Numbered from the stretch's first letter, positions 1 through 9,283 are shown. The stretch is DNA of 64,000 nt from Chitiniphilus shinanonensis DSM 23277 (GCF_000374805.1 NZ_KB895337.1:1-64000); one strand, 5' to 3'. The notes: generated by a model from the letters alone, not told the origin. Numbers and translations: made by a program.

Positions 1-678
1 GATGTTGTGCGGCAGCACTTTGCGCAGGATGTCCAGGCTGGCGATCACCACGTCGTTGCGTGAGGTGAGATAGCTGCCGCCACCCCGCACCCGGTCGGCC
101 GGCGACGCCGCGCCGTGGATGCGCAGGTCCTGCGGTTGCAAAGCGCCGCTGTCGGTCAGCAGCGTATACATGCGGTTGGCGAACAGGTTGCCCTGCGAAT
201 GCGGCACCAGCAGCACCTTTTCCGCCTTGGCGCTGGCGCTGCGGATGTCGCGCAGGATTTCGCTTTCCTCGTCCAGCGTCAGCTGCGCCAAGGCGGCCTG
301 CTCGGCCTTGGCCTGGTAATAGCGGATCGCGCCTTCGGCGATGCGTTGGTCCATGCCTTCGGGCGCGTTGCCGTAGAGCAGCGCTTCGGCGATCTTCTCG
401 GGCGCGGTATCGGGGTCTTGCTGGCTGAGCTGGTAGAAGGTCTGGGCAATATCAGCGAAGAAGCCGTGGGTTTGGTTGTAGGCGAGACTGGTCTGGACAG
501 GATGGCCCAATTTCAATTCCAACGCCTCTTGGAGCATTTTTTGGCTATCTTTTGCGCCGGCCTTCAGGGTAGTAATGCCATTGATATGCACAACAACAGG
601 TATCTGATCACACTGGTTAAGTGCACCCCAGCTACATGTAGAAACGATAAAGCTCAGAACGACAAATTTATTCTTCAT
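1..678 (-). CDS. Secreted alpha/beta-hydrolase-like protein, 3' end outside window
   Basis: 226 codons are visible and the frame runs off the left edge, so the C-terminus is missing. The start is ATG at 678, preceded by AAGGGG that overlaps the stop of the upstream gene. Residues 1-19 form a signal peptide. Residues 157-164 contain LVPHSQGN, which fits a lipase nucleophile elbow with Ser161 as nucleophile. VVVHINGITT at 28-37 resembles the strand and loop that carry the oxyanion hole. The fold assignment is inferred from these motifs; the substrate is unknown. It lies 10 bp after the chitin-binding gene in the same direction and is probably co-transcribed with it. Confidence 0.6.
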   Translation of the reverse strand, partial: MKNKFVVLSFIVSTCSWGALNQCDQIPVVVHINGITTLKAGAKDSQKMLQEALELKLGHPVQTSLAYNQTHGFFADIAQTFYQLSQQDPDTAPEKIAEALLYGNAPEGMDQRIAEGAIRYYQAKAEQAALAQLTLDEESEILRDIRSASAKAEKVLLVPHSQGNLFANRMYTLLTDSGALQPQDLRIHGAASPADRVRGGGSYLTSRNDVVIASLDILRKVLPHNI

Positions 679-688
679 GGTTTTCCCC

Positions 689-1546
689 TTATTCGCACCG
701 ATAGCGCATGGGCGAATGAAACATCATGCCACCAAGTAATTCACTGTTTTTTATGATGGCTGCCATTCGTTCCGGGGTATTGGCATGAAGAGCGGCAAGC
801 TTTTTCGAATATTTCAATCTCCATTCATAGTCCTCAACGGAGCTATTGAATGTGTCATGAAAACAACTCAGTGGCAAATCACCTTGATTGGCTAATCGAC
901 GTGCCTCCTCCCGATCATTCCCACCCGCCGTCAATATCTCTTGCTGGGTAATCCGCGCCATCTCCATCGCATACTTGAACCGCGCCGGATGTTTCCCCAC
1001 CTCCTGCGCTAGAAAGCGCTGCACGTCGTCGCGCACGCCGTCGTGATCGGCATCGATGCCGGCCAGCGTCTTGCGTCCGGCCGCGCCGGGGTCGGGGGGG
1101 ACTTTGATGCCGTTGATGGTGTCGGTATTGCCCGGCGGCACCGGGGTGACGGCGTCACATTGCGCAATCGGCTGCCACAGCGCCGGCACGCGCGGCGGTT
1201 GCCATTCGGTGCCGGCGTGCGCGGTGTGGGCCTGCCGGGCGCGGTAGTAGTCGCCCTCGTAACGGATCTGGTCGCCCAGTTGGTAGCTGTAGCCGGCTTG
1301 CCACGGCGAACAGCGTTGCACCGGGCCGTGGTGCAGTTGCCACAGCGCGGGGGTGGAGGCGGGGTTCCAGTTGGCGCCTTTCTGCGCGGTATGCGATTGC
1401 AGCGCGCGGTAGGTCTGGCCCTGGTATTGGACGGTAACGCCGATCAAGTAGCCGTCGCCTTCGCGCCATTCGGGTAGGGGCGGGGCGGCGAATGCGGGGA
1501 CAAGCAAGGTGGTGGTGAGCAGTGCGGCGAGAAAGGGCCTGCGCAT
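689..1546 (-). CDS. Secreted protein with two chitin-binding (CBM5/12-type) modules
   Basis: 285 residues with a signal peptide (1-20). Two tandem modules at about 24-70 and 80-128 each follow the CBM5/12 pattern W..G..Y..G..V.Y.G..Y.A...T....P......W. Here they are Y-x-x-G-x-x-V-x-Y-x-G-x-x-Y-R-A and the YQLGDQIRYEGDYYRARQAH stretch, each ending in a conserved Trp. The remaining ~130 residues contain DADHDGVRDD, an aspartate-rich loop of calcium-binding type, and no known catalytic motif. It is probably exported and held on chitin or a similar polysaccharide. It is followed at 10 bp by the hydrolase-like gene, so the two products may act together outside the cell. Confidence 0.7.
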   Translation of the reverse strand: MRRPFLAALLTTTLLVPAFAAPPLPEWREGDGYLIGVTVQYQGQTYRALQSHTAQKGANWNPASTPALWQLHHGPVQRCSPWQAGYSYQLGDQIRYEGDYYRARQAHTAHAGTEWQPPRVPALWQPIAQCDAVTPVPPGNTDTINGIKVPPDPGAAGRKTLAGIDADHDGVRDDVQRFLAQEVGKHPARFKYAMEMARITQQEILTAGGNDREEARRLANQGDLPLSCFHDTFNSSVEDYEWRLKYSKKLAALHANTPERMAAIIKNSELLGGMMFHSPMRYRCE

Positions 1547-1860
1547 CGGGCGATCTCCTGGGGCGATGCCAAGGCATCGCGAACGTGGGCGGACGTATTC
1601 CCAGTGGTGCCGCTGCCCTGTGGCCGGGCAGTCGGAGGCTGCGCCGACTATACCCGTGCTTTCTTTCGCACAAAAGAAAGATTTTTGTAGGTTTTATTCA
1701 TATTTCTTACTGATTGTGTGCGCTTGAGGTAGGGAGGACCTAGCTATTTGACGAGAAATGGTCGTGTATTCGGCAATTTTCGGGGAGTTGAATGTAAAAA
1801 TGAAAGTTTAAGGAAAGCAACTTGCTTCATCGTCCCGCCACCCGTCGGGGATGAAGATCG
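1547..1860. other. Intergenic region with one perfect stem-loop
   Basis: No gene is supported. Positions 1659-1680 form an 8-bp stem (CTTTCTTT / AAAGAAAG, 6-nt loop) followed by ATTTTTG. Positions 1680-1850 are clearly AT-richer than the neighbouring genes. The region may hold the promoter of the chitin-binding gene; no convincing -35/-10 pair was identified. Confidence 0.4.
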
Positions 1861-2823
1861 TCAGTTGCTTCCATTCAGCGTTCCGTCGAGCGCCAGGGCA
1901 CGATGCCGCTCCTCCCGCCGCGCCTTGCGCTTTTGCGCCGCGCGTTCGCCGGTGCGGAAGATCGTCACCTGCCGTGCAAGCTCTGCACCGAAGAGAAAAA
2001 TTTGCGCGGCGTAGTAGATCCACACCAGCACCAGGACCAGCGCGCCGGCGGCGCCGTAGGACGAGCCGACGGCGGTGGTGCCGAGATAGAGCGCGATCAG
2101 GCTCTTGCCGCCCATGTACAGCGCGGCGGTGATCACGGCGCTGAACCACACGTCGCGCCACGGGATGAAGCGATCCGGCAGCAGCTTGTAGATGGCGGCG
2201 AACAGTAGCGTCACCACGGCCATGGTCACTGCGGCGTTGACCACCTCCATGATCGCCAGTTGATTGCCGAACCACCCGGCGTAGCGGTGCTGCACCAGCG
2301 TCAGCCCGGTGGACACCAGCAACGACACCAGCAGCACGAAGCCGGCGCTGACCACGATGCCGAACGACAGCAGCCGCGTCTTGAGCAACAGGTAGACGCT
2401 GCCGTGGCGATGCTTGCGGGTGCCCCACACCACGTCGAGGCTGCCCTTCAGCTCGCTGAACACCGTGGTGGCGGCGAACACGCTGGTGCCCAGGGCCAGC
2501 AGCGTGTGCCAGGTGGGCTGGTTGTCGATCTGCGCGCTTTCGATCACCGCGCCCACGGCGGTGGCGGCGTTGGGGCCCATCAGGGCCTGGATCTCGGAGA
2601 GCAACTCCACCTGCGCGGCGTCGCGGCCGTAGAAGTAGCCGGCGATGGCGATCGCGATGATCAGCACCGGCCCCATGGAGAACAGGGTGTAGAAGGCGAT
2701 GGACGCGCCCATGGTGGCGCCCCGATGCGCCGACCAGCACGACACCGCGTTGGCGATCAGTCGCAACGCCACGCCGACGTTGCGGCCGGCGGCGTGCCAG
2801 GACGCCGGTTGCTCCACTTTCAT
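1861..2823 (-). CDS. yihY: YihY/UPF0761 family inner-membrane protein
   Basis: 320 residues from ATG 2823, preceded by AGGAG at good spacing; the open frame extends upstream but lacks family sequence. About six hydrophobic helices span roughly residues 30-275. The family signature is present: MGASIAFYTLFSMGPVLIIAI near 37-57, WGTRKHR, and GAAGALVLVLVWIYYAAQIFLFGAEL near the end. A charged tail (AAQKRKARREERH) follows. The family was once proposed to be RNase BN; that has been withdrawn and its role is unknown. It is divergent from the sigma-54 activator at 3084. Confidence 0.85.
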   Translation of the reverse strand: MKVEQPASWHAAGRNVGVALRLIANAVSCWSAHRGATMGASIAFYTLFSMGPVLIIAIAIAGYFYGRDAAQVELLSEIQALMGPNAATAVGAVIESAQIDNQPTWHTLLALGTSVFAATTVFSELKGSLDVVWGTRKHRHGSVYLLLKTRLLSFGIVVSAGFVLLVSLLVSTGLTLVQHRYAGWFGNQLAIMEVVNAAVTMAVVTLLFAAIYKLLPDRFIPWRDVWFSAVITAALYMGGKSLIALYLGTTAVGSSYGAAGALVLVLVWIYYAAQIFLFGAELARQVTIFRTGERAAQKRKARREERHRALALDGTLNGSN

Positions 2824-3083
2824 GCGCGACTCCTCGTTTGGCCCCGCCCCAGCCATGCACGATGCGTGCCTGCGCGGCGAGTACGGCTGTAGTCCTCGTC
2901 CGACAACGCTTTGCGGCGGCACTGACGCGAGGTTCGGAATGCACAGTGTGCCGGGCGCGCGGGGCGGCCAGTACGCTGGTAGCCATTGGTTCACGCGATC
3001 GGCGAGGCGGCGTCCACGAAGCCGCCATCGTCCCGAGGGGCAAACCCGCCCTGTCTTTCCGGTAACGCAGCGAGGGGTTCCCA

Positions 3084-4145
3084 ATGTTCGATTCACACTA
3101 CGAATACGCTGGCCACGTGCGGCGCGACAATGTGGTCGCCATGCCGACACGCGGCCCGGCAATCCGCGAGCCGGGCGGCCTGAGCCGCTTCGGCCTGATG
3201 TACGGCGCATCGCCCGCCATGCGCGAAGTGTTCGACCTGCTGGAGCGGGTCGGCCCCACCGAGGCGGCGGTGCTGGTGGTCGGCGAAAGCGGCTGCGGCA
3301 AGGAACTGGTGGCGCAGACCGTGCACCAGCTCAGCCCGCGCGCCGATGCGCCCTTCATTGCCATCAACTGCGGCGCCTTGCCCGGTTCGCTGATCGAGGC
3401 CGAGCTGTTCGGCTACGAGAAGGGCGCCTTCACCGGCGCCAACCGCACCCACCCCGGGGTGTTCGAACGCGCCGAGGGCGGCACGCTGTTCCTCGACGAG
3501 ATCACCGAAATGCCGCTGGAGATGCAGGTGCGGCTGCTGCGGGTGCTGGAGACCCGCTGCTTCACCCGCGTCGGCGGCGAACGCGAAATGCGCTGCAACG
3601 TGCGCGTGGTGGCGGCCACCAACCGCGATCCGCACCAGGCGGTGGTCGAAGGCGCGTTGCGCGAGGATCTGCTCTACCGCCTGGCGGTGTTCCCGATCGC
3701 CCTGCCGCCGTTGCGCGAGCGCGCCACCGACGTGCTGCTGCTGGCGCGGCATTTCCTCGACGAACTGAACCGCGAGCACGGCACGCACAAGAAGCTCACC
3801 GAGGCCAGCGAGGCCGCCATCCTGCGCCACCCGTGGCCGGGCAATGTGCGCGAGCTGAAGAACTGCCTGCAACGCGCCTACATCATGAGCGAGAACTGGG
3901 TCGAGGTGGACCCGGAGAGCGCCATGCCCGGCATGGGCGCGCGCCCGGCGCTGCGCCCCGGCGTGCTGGAGTTCGAGGTCGGTACCTCGCTGCCGGACAT
4001 GGAGCGCCGCATGATCATCGCCACCCTGGACAAGTTCGCCGGCAACAAGCGCAAGACCGCCGAAGTGCTCGGCGTGAGCCTGAAGACGCTCTACAACCGG
4101 CTCAACGAATACGCGCGGCGCGAAGCGCGCTACGCCACGGCCTGA
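3084..4145 (+). CDS. Sigma-54-dependent transcriptional activator without receiver domain
   Basis: 353 residues. An AAA+ domain at about 40-265 carries Walker A GESGCGKE (67-74), the sigma-54 contact loop GAFTGA (114-119) and Walker B GGTLFLDE (132-139). A Fis-type helix-turn-helix closes the protein (NKRKTAEVLGVSLKTLYNRL, about 322-341). Only ~35 residues precede the AAA+ domain, so there is no phosphorylation or ligand-sensing domain. Activity is therefore probably set by expression level or by a partner protein. The start ATG follows GAGGGG. The PRC-barrel gene begins 10 bp after the stop, which suggests a shared transcript. Confidence 0.9.
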   Translation: MFDSHYEYAGHVRRDNVVAMPTRGPAIREPGGLSRFGLMYGASPAMREVFDLLERVGPTEAAVLVVGESGCGKELVAQTVHQLSPRADAPFIAINCGALPGSLIEAELFGYEKGAFTGANRTHPGVFERAEGGTLFLDEITEMPLEMQVRLLRVLETRCFTRVGGEREMRCNVRVVAATNRDPHQAVVEGALREDLLYRLAVFPIALPPLRERATDVLLLARHFLDELNREHGTHKKLTEASEAAILRHPWPGNVRELKNCLQRAYIMSENWVEVDPESAMPGMGARPALRPGVLEFEVGTSLPDMERRMIIATLDKFAGNKRKTAEVLGVSLKTLYNRLNEYARREARYATA

Positions 4146-4155
4146 GCGCGCCATC

Positions 4156-4653
4156 ATGTCCACCTGGAACCTCAACAGCGGCATCGTCTACGACAGCGAG
4201 TCGCACACCGACGATCCGGCCCCGGCGCGGGTGATTCCGCCGGCCGACAAGATCGCCGCCGTGGAAACCTCGCCCGGCTCGCCGGCGGTGGCCGAGACCG
4301 GCAGCGGCCCCGGCGCCTGCCTGGCCGCCGTCGACGAACTGCAATGCTACGCACTGACCGACACCGCCAACCAGGCGCTGGGCAAGGTGCACAGCTTCAT
4401 CGTCGACCTGCACCAGGGCCGCATGGCCTACGTGGTGGTCGCGCTGGAGGGCGCCCCGAGCGGCCAGCTGACCGCCGTGCCGTGGCATGCGCTGGCGCAT
4501 GCGCCGCACGAACGGCGTTTCGTGCTCAACCGCACGCAGGCCGACCCGAGCACCGCGCCGTCGTTCGACGCCGCCGCCTGGCCCGACATGAGCCAGTGCG
4601 ACTGGGCGCGCACCCTCCACGATTTCTATCAGGCGCGCCCGTACTGGCAATAG
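4156..4653 (+). CDS. PRC-barrel domain protein
   Basis: 165 residues, no signal peptide. The first ~55 residues are Pro/Ala/Ser-rich and probably disordered. Residues ~60-115 fit a PRC-barrel: LQCYALTDTANQALGKVHSF, then VDLHQGRMAYVVVALEG and AVPWHAL. The C-terminal part has no recognised domain. PRC-barrels occur in RNA-processing and photosystem proteins and in many stress-related soluble proteins. Its place between a sigma-54 activator and a BON lipoprotein, a common grouping with envelope-stress genes, suggests a stress role; this is inference. Confidence 0.75.
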   Translation: MSTWNLNSGIVYDSESHTDDPAPARVIPPADKIAAVETSPGSPAVAETGSGPGACLAAVDELQCYALTDTANQALGKVHSFIVDLHQGRMAYVVVALEGAPSGQLTAVPWHALAHAPHERRFVLNRTQADPSTAPSFDAAAWPDMSQCDWARTLHDFYQARPYWQ

Positions 4654-4682
4654 CGCCATCCACTGCCAAAGGAGAACCTCCG

Positions 4683-5114
4683 ATGAAGCACCGTACCGTC
4701 ACCCTCGCGCTTGCCCCGCTGCTGCTGGCCGGTCTGTTGACCGCCTGCGGCAAGAAGGACGAAACCGTCGCCGACAACAGCGGCGTCGCCAGCCTGCCCG
4801 CCGCCGTCGAGCCCACCCCGGCCGAGGCCAGCCCCAGCATGGCGCAGAGCGCCGCCGCCGCCACCGCGTCGGCCGCCGACAGCGCCGGCGACGCCGTGAG
4901 CAACGCCGCGCTCACCGCCAAGGTGAAGGCCGCGCTCGCCGCCGACGTCAGCCTCAAGACGCTGACGGTGGACGTGGACAGCAGCGGCAGCCACGTGACG
5001 CTGACCGGCGAGGTGGAGAACGATGCGCAACGCACCCAGGCCGAACAGGTGGCCCGTGGCGTGGAAGGTGTGGGCGATGTGAGCAACAACCTGACGCTCA
5101 AGGCGAAAGGGTGA
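4683..5114 (+). CDS. BON-domain lipoprotein
   Basis: 143 residues from ATG 4683, with AAGGAG 8 bp upstream. The signal peptide ends in a lipobox LLTAC with Cys22 as the predicted lipidated residue. An Ala/Ser-rich linker (about 40-75) is followed by one BON domain (about 75-140): ALTAKVKAALAADVSLKTL, VDVDSSGSHVTLTGEVEN, and VEGVGDVSNNL. BON domains, as in OsmY, bind phospholipid membranes. The protein is probably anchored in the envelope and induced by stress. It follows the PRC-barrel gene by 29 bp. Confidence 0.85.
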   Translation: MKHRTVTLALAPLLLAGLLTACGKKDETVADNSGVASLPAAVEPTPAEASPSMAQSAAAATASAADSAGDAVSNAALTAKVKAALAADVSLKTLTVDVDSSGSHVTLTGEVENDAQRTQAEQVARGVEGVGDVSNNLTLKAKG

Positions 5115-5210
5115 GTGCCTGAGGCCAGGCGACCTGCCGTGGCGGTCGGGGGCCTTGCAGCCCCCGGCGGAGCCGGCGGCGTCAGCGGTAGGCCGGCAGC
5201 GGCACTCGCT

Positions 5211-5262
5211 GATCGAATCCACTCCCCCGCCCTCGCCGCCGTGAGGGAGCCCCGGTGCCTTG
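5211..5262. repeat. Dispersed repeat family D, copy 1
   Basis: The copy reads, in reverse complement, GGGGCTCCCTCACGGCGGCG followed by AGGGCGGGGGAGTGGATTCG. The same string recurs at 13083-13138 and 45340-45405. It lies in the 260-bp gap between the BON lipoprotein and the next small lipoprotein gene. Confidence 0.7.
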
Positions 5263-5374
5263 GCACCGGGCAAGCGGCGGCGGTGGTGCCAGGGTGCCGT
5301 CCTCATCGCCACGCCGGGCCCTCGTTTCGCGCGGACGGTTGTCGTCCGTGGGTTGAACAAGCCGGGAGCACATC

Positions 5375-5533
5375 ATGACCTGCAAACACTGGATTCTGCT
5401 CGGACTGGGCCTCGCGGCCGTGGCGTGCTGCTGCCGCCAGGAACGGCGCAAGCCGGCGCCACCCGAGGACAAGGAACTGCATCGCTGGGAAGGAGAAGGC
5501 GGCTCGCCGCCGGATGCTGTCAGCGCGCTCTGA
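5375..5533 (+). CDS. Small predicted lipoprotein (52 aa)
   Basis: ATG 5375 is preceded by GGGAG at 8-bp spacing and the frame ends at TGA 5533. The product has a short hydrophobic N-terminus, MTCKHWILLGLGLAAVACCC, with a lipobox-like AVAC around Cys18. The rest is polar (RQERRKPAPPEDKELHRW). No family is recognised. A strong intrinsic terminator 26 bp downstream ends the unit. It probably belongs to the same envelope-stress group as the BON lipoprotein. Confidence 0.55.
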   Translation: MTCKHWILLGLGLAAVACCCRQERRKPAPPEDKELHRWEGEGGSPPDAVSAL

Positions 5534-5559
5534 GGTATTTCTCTGGGAGAGTGATTCGC

Positions 5560-5583
5560 GGGCCTGCGGGCCCTTTTTTTTTT
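5560..5583 (+). terminator. Intrinsic terminator after small lipoprotein gene
   Basis: GGGCC / GGCCC stem with loop TGCG, followed directly by ten T residues. It ends transcription from the lipoprotein side. Confidence 0.85.
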
Positions 5584-5779
5584 GCCGCTTTATGGCAACA
5601 CAGCAACCGCAGGTTATAGCGGGTGGCACTCCTTTGTCGTCCGGAAACCGTTCTTCGCGCTTTCTAGGCTCCAAATAGAAAAGTCCGATTTACCGGACCG
5701 GACAGGCCCGTCATCTTTGAAGGCGGCCAAGGCGCCCACGAGGCGCTCCATCCTGGAACCAGTAGCAAGGAGACCTTCT

Positions 5780-6163
5780 ATGCCACCAGCACACGCAGTC
5801 ACATCCTACCCACTGCATATTCAAAGTTTTCACCCCAACCTCAAGGCCGTCGAGCGGGAGTGGAACACCGAACAATTGGACGGCCCGCAGCTCGATTTCG
5901 TCCTCGCCTGCCTGACCGAGGAATTCGACAAGGTGGTGCTGGCGCACGATGCTTCGCTCAATCCGGCGTATGTCATCGTCCGCCCGCTCGGCCTGATCTG
6001 GAACCCCCGACAGAACCGGGAACAGGCCCGGCTGGCGCTGCGTCGTATCGCCGGAGGCGATTGCGACGATTGCGATCTGGAAGGCAATTGCGTGGAAACG
6101 TTGCGCAAGCTGGTCCGCAGCAAGATCGGCCCGGTGTGTAGCATCCCCGCCTACGAACACTGA
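5780..6163 (+). CDS. Hypothetical protein with CDDC-type cysteine cluster
   Basis: 127 residues from ATG 5780, chosen because AAGGAG lies 6-7 bp upstream; longer in-frame starts lack a ribosome site. The protein is soluble and not recognised. Near the C-terminus the segment GGDCDDCDLEGNCVETLRK holds three cysteines (C-x2-C-x5-C) in an acidic context, with a further Cys near the end (GPVCSIPAYEH). This could bind a metal. The gene is bounded by terminators on both sides and so is monocistronic. Confidence 0.6.
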   Translation: MPPAHAVTSYPLHIQSFHPNLKAVEREWNTEQLDGPQLDFVLACLTEEFDKVVLAHDASLNPAYVIVRPLGLIWNPRQNREQARLALRRIAGGDCDDCDLEGNCVETLRKLVRSKIGPVCSIPAYEH

Positions 6164-6186
6164 ACCGGCCGGGTCCGCCCCGAGAA

Positions 6187-6211
6187 AAAGACCGCGCGAT
6201 GCGCGGTCTTT
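6187..6211. terminator. Bidirectional terminator
   Basis: Perfect 11-bp stem AAAGACCGCGC / GCGCGGTCTTT with a 3-nt loop, A-run on the left and T-run on the right. It serves the + gene ending at 6163 and the - gene ending at 6256. Confidence 0.85.
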
Positions 6212-6255
6212 TCGTTGGTCGGCGGCGGTGCCGTGAAGCGACGCCGGACAGGCGC

Positions 6256-6576
6256 TCAGTGCGCGGTGGCGCGCGGGCACGTCGCGCAGCGGCTGGCGCC
6301 CAGCCGGTCCAGCGATTGCGCCAGTGCGCAGGTGGAGCGGCGGCAGGCGACGAAGCGCACGTTCTGCTTCTGCGCGGCGTCGCGGTAGTTGCGCATCACG
6401 TTGTGGCCGAGGAAGTCGGTGAACAGGATGACCAGGTCCATGCCCTTGATGCCCGACGGCGTGCGCTGGTGCGACGGGTTGCGGCCGGTGACGTGATGAC
6501 CGATGTGGATGCCGTACTCGGCCAGCAGCTGCGGGATGTTGCCGAGGGTGTCGGCGCCGACGATATAGGCTTGCAT
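6256..6576 (-). CDS. DUF2325 domain protein
   Basis: 106 residues from ATG 6576, preceded by AAGGAG; the longer frame adds 14 unlikely residues. It matches the DUF2325 pattern: an N-terminal Rossmann-like start (MQAYIVGADTLGNIPQLLAE), then GIKGMDLVILFTDFLGHN, then VRFVACRRSTCAL. The tail SRCATCP adds two more cysteines. Function is not established; members often sit near stress or metal genes. Confidence 0.75.
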   Translation of the reverse strand: MQAYIVGADTLGNIPQLLAEYGIHIGHHVTGRNPSHQRTPSGIKGMDLVILFTDFLGHNVMRNYRDAAQKQNVRFVACRRSTCALAQSLDRLGASRCATCPRATAH

Positions 6577-6730
6577 GCTCGCTCCTTGCCCGGCGATCGG
6601 CCGGGACGGTTGCCGCATGGCGGCTCAACCGCGGCCGTGGATGAACGCCGCGTCTGAGAGCAGACTATCAGTGCCTCTATATTCCAAGTAATACTTAATT
6701 TTGTTTTTTTATATAACTGAAATTTCATTG

Positions 6731-6955
6731 CGTGAGGAGTGAGGAGTGAGGAGTGAGGAGTGAGGAGTGAGGAGTGAGGTGTGAGGTGTGAGGTGTGAGG
6801 TGTGAGGGGGCGCGCGATGCGCGGGTGAGGAGTGAGGTGTGAGGGGTAACGTCAAAAGCAACAGCAACGGCGCAAGGTGTTGACGTTGCCTTTACGCCTC
6901 ACCCCTCACCCCTCACACCTCACACCTCACCCGCGCATCGCGCGCCCCCTCACTC
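6731..6955. repeat. Tandem GTGAGGA/GTGAGGT heptamers with inverted second arm (family B, copy 1)
   Basis: The left arm (about 6731-6846) is roughly eleven tandem heptamers, first GTGAGGA, then GTGAGGT, followed by GGGGCGCGCGATGCGCGGG and two more units. The right arm (about 6897-6955) is the same material in reverse complement: CCTCACC units, then CCCGCGCATCGCGCGCCCC. The arms are separated by ~50 bp. Transcribed, they could form one long hairpin. No gene lies between 6577 and 6980. Confidence 0.9.
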
Positions 6956-6980
6956 CGCAGCAGGATGGGGCCACGCCCCA

Positions 6981-8030
6981 TCAGGGCGCGGGGTTGGGAT
7001 GGCGGGTATGGATCGCCTCGATCTGGTTCAGCACTTCCTCGCCCAGGGTGACGTCGATGCTGTCGATGTTCTCCTGCAACTGCGCCAGGGTGGTGGCGCC
7101 GATCAGGTTGCTGGCGACGAAGCGGCGGCTGTTGACGAACGACAGCGCCAGTTGCGCCGGCGACAGGCCCAGCGAATGCGCCAGCTGCACGTATTCGCGG
7201 GTGGCGGCCTCGGCGGTGGGGCCGGAGTACCGCACGAAGCGGTCGAACAGCGCCAGACGGCTGCCGGCGGGGCGTGCGCCGTCCAGGTATTTGCCGGACA
7301 ACACGCCGAACGCCAACGGCGAATACGCCAGCAGGCCCACCTGTTCGCGGTGGCTGAATTCGGCCAGGCCGATCTCGAAGGTGCGGTTGAGCAGGCTGTA
7401 CGGATTCTGGATCGACGCGATGCGCGGCAGGCCGGCGGTGTCGGCGGCCTTGAGGAACTGCGCCAGGCCCCACGGGGTTTCGTTGGATACGCCGATATGC
7501 CGCACCTTGCCCTGCTGCACGAAATCCTTCAGCACCGACAGCGTCTCCTCGATGGGCACGCTGTCCTCGTTTTCCACCCAGGGGTAGCCCAGGCGGCCGA
7601 AGGTGTTGGTGCTGCGATCCGGCCAGTGCAACTGGTAAAGGTCGATGTAGTCGGTCTGTAGCCGGCGCAGGCTGTCGTGCAGCGCCTGGGTGAGGTTGGC
7701 GCGGTCGTGTCGGGCGTTGCCGCCGCGCAGGTAGCGCGGCTGGTGCGGCTGGCGTTGCGGGCCGGCGGCCTTGGTGGCCAGCACCACGTCGTGGCGGCGG
7801 CCGCTGCGCGCCAGCCAGGTGCCGATATGGCTTTCGGTGCGGCCCTGGGTGTCGGCGGTGGGCGGCACCGGGTACATCTCGGCGGTGTCGATCAGCGTGA
7901 CGCCGCGCGACAGCGCGTAGTCCAGCTGCGCGTGGGCGTCGGCTTCGCTGTTCTGCTCGCCCCAGGTCATGGTGCCCAGACCGATGACGCTGACTTCCAG
8001 GTCGGTGCGACCCAGCTTGCGGTATTCCAT
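6981..8030 (-). CDS. tas: NADP(H)-dependent aldo-keto reductase (Tas family)
   Basis: 349 residues, very close to E. coli Tas. The aldo-keto reductase catalytic tetrad is visible: Asp48 and Tyr53 in IDTAEMY, Lys87 in LATKAAG, His135 in LYQLHWPDR. The Tas-specific insert PVPPTADTQGRTE follows the Tyr. The C-terminal NADPH-binding region (GATTLAQLQENIDS) is intact. It reduces carbonyl compounds; the physiological substrate is not known. It is transcribed after the SfnR-like gene but separated from it by a terminator. Confidence 0.88.
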   Translation of the reverse strand: MEYRKLGRTDLEVSVIGLGTMTWGEQNSEADAHAQLDYALSRGVTLIDTAEMYPVPPTADTQGRTESHIGTWLARSGRRHDVVLATKAAGPQRQPHQPRYLRGGNARHDRANLTQALHDSLRRLQTDYIDLYQLHWPDRSTNTFGRLGYPWVENEDSVPIEETLSVLKDFVQQGKVRHIGVSNETPWGLAQFLKAADTAGLPRIASIQNPYSLLNRTFEIGLAEFSHREQVGLLAYSPLAFGVLSGKYLDGARPAGSRLALFDRFVRYSGPTAEAATREYVQLAHSLGLSPAQLALSFVNSRRFVASNLIGATTLAQLQENIDSIDVTLGEEVLNQIEAIHTRHPNPAP

Positions 8031-8097
8031 TCCATTCTCCTGGCCATGCTGCGGGCCATGTGGTGGTTGACGGGCGACCGTGGGGGCGATTGCCGCG

Positions 8098-8130
8098 AAA
8101 AAGCCGCCGGCGCGGGTTGCGACCGGCGGC
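8098..8130 (-). terminator. Intrinsic terminator after SfnR-like gene
   Basis: Stem GCCGCCGG / CCGGCGGC with a 12-nt loop. Read on the minus strand it ends in five U residues. It lies 15 bp after the stop of the sigma-54 activator gene. Confidence 0.75.
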
Positions 8131-8144
8131 GAAAAAAAGCGGAG

Positions 8145-9212
<1,068 letters not shown>

Positions 9213-9283
9213 GGGGGCGGCTCCGTCCTGTTACCAACGATTCGACCCGGCATTGCCGGGCCGAGGATGGGCTGACGACGCTA

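Noticed and set aside
6731-6850. CRISPR-like repeat array
   Set aside because: Units are 7 bp and directly adjacent, without spacers, and no cas genes are present. It is a microsatellite.
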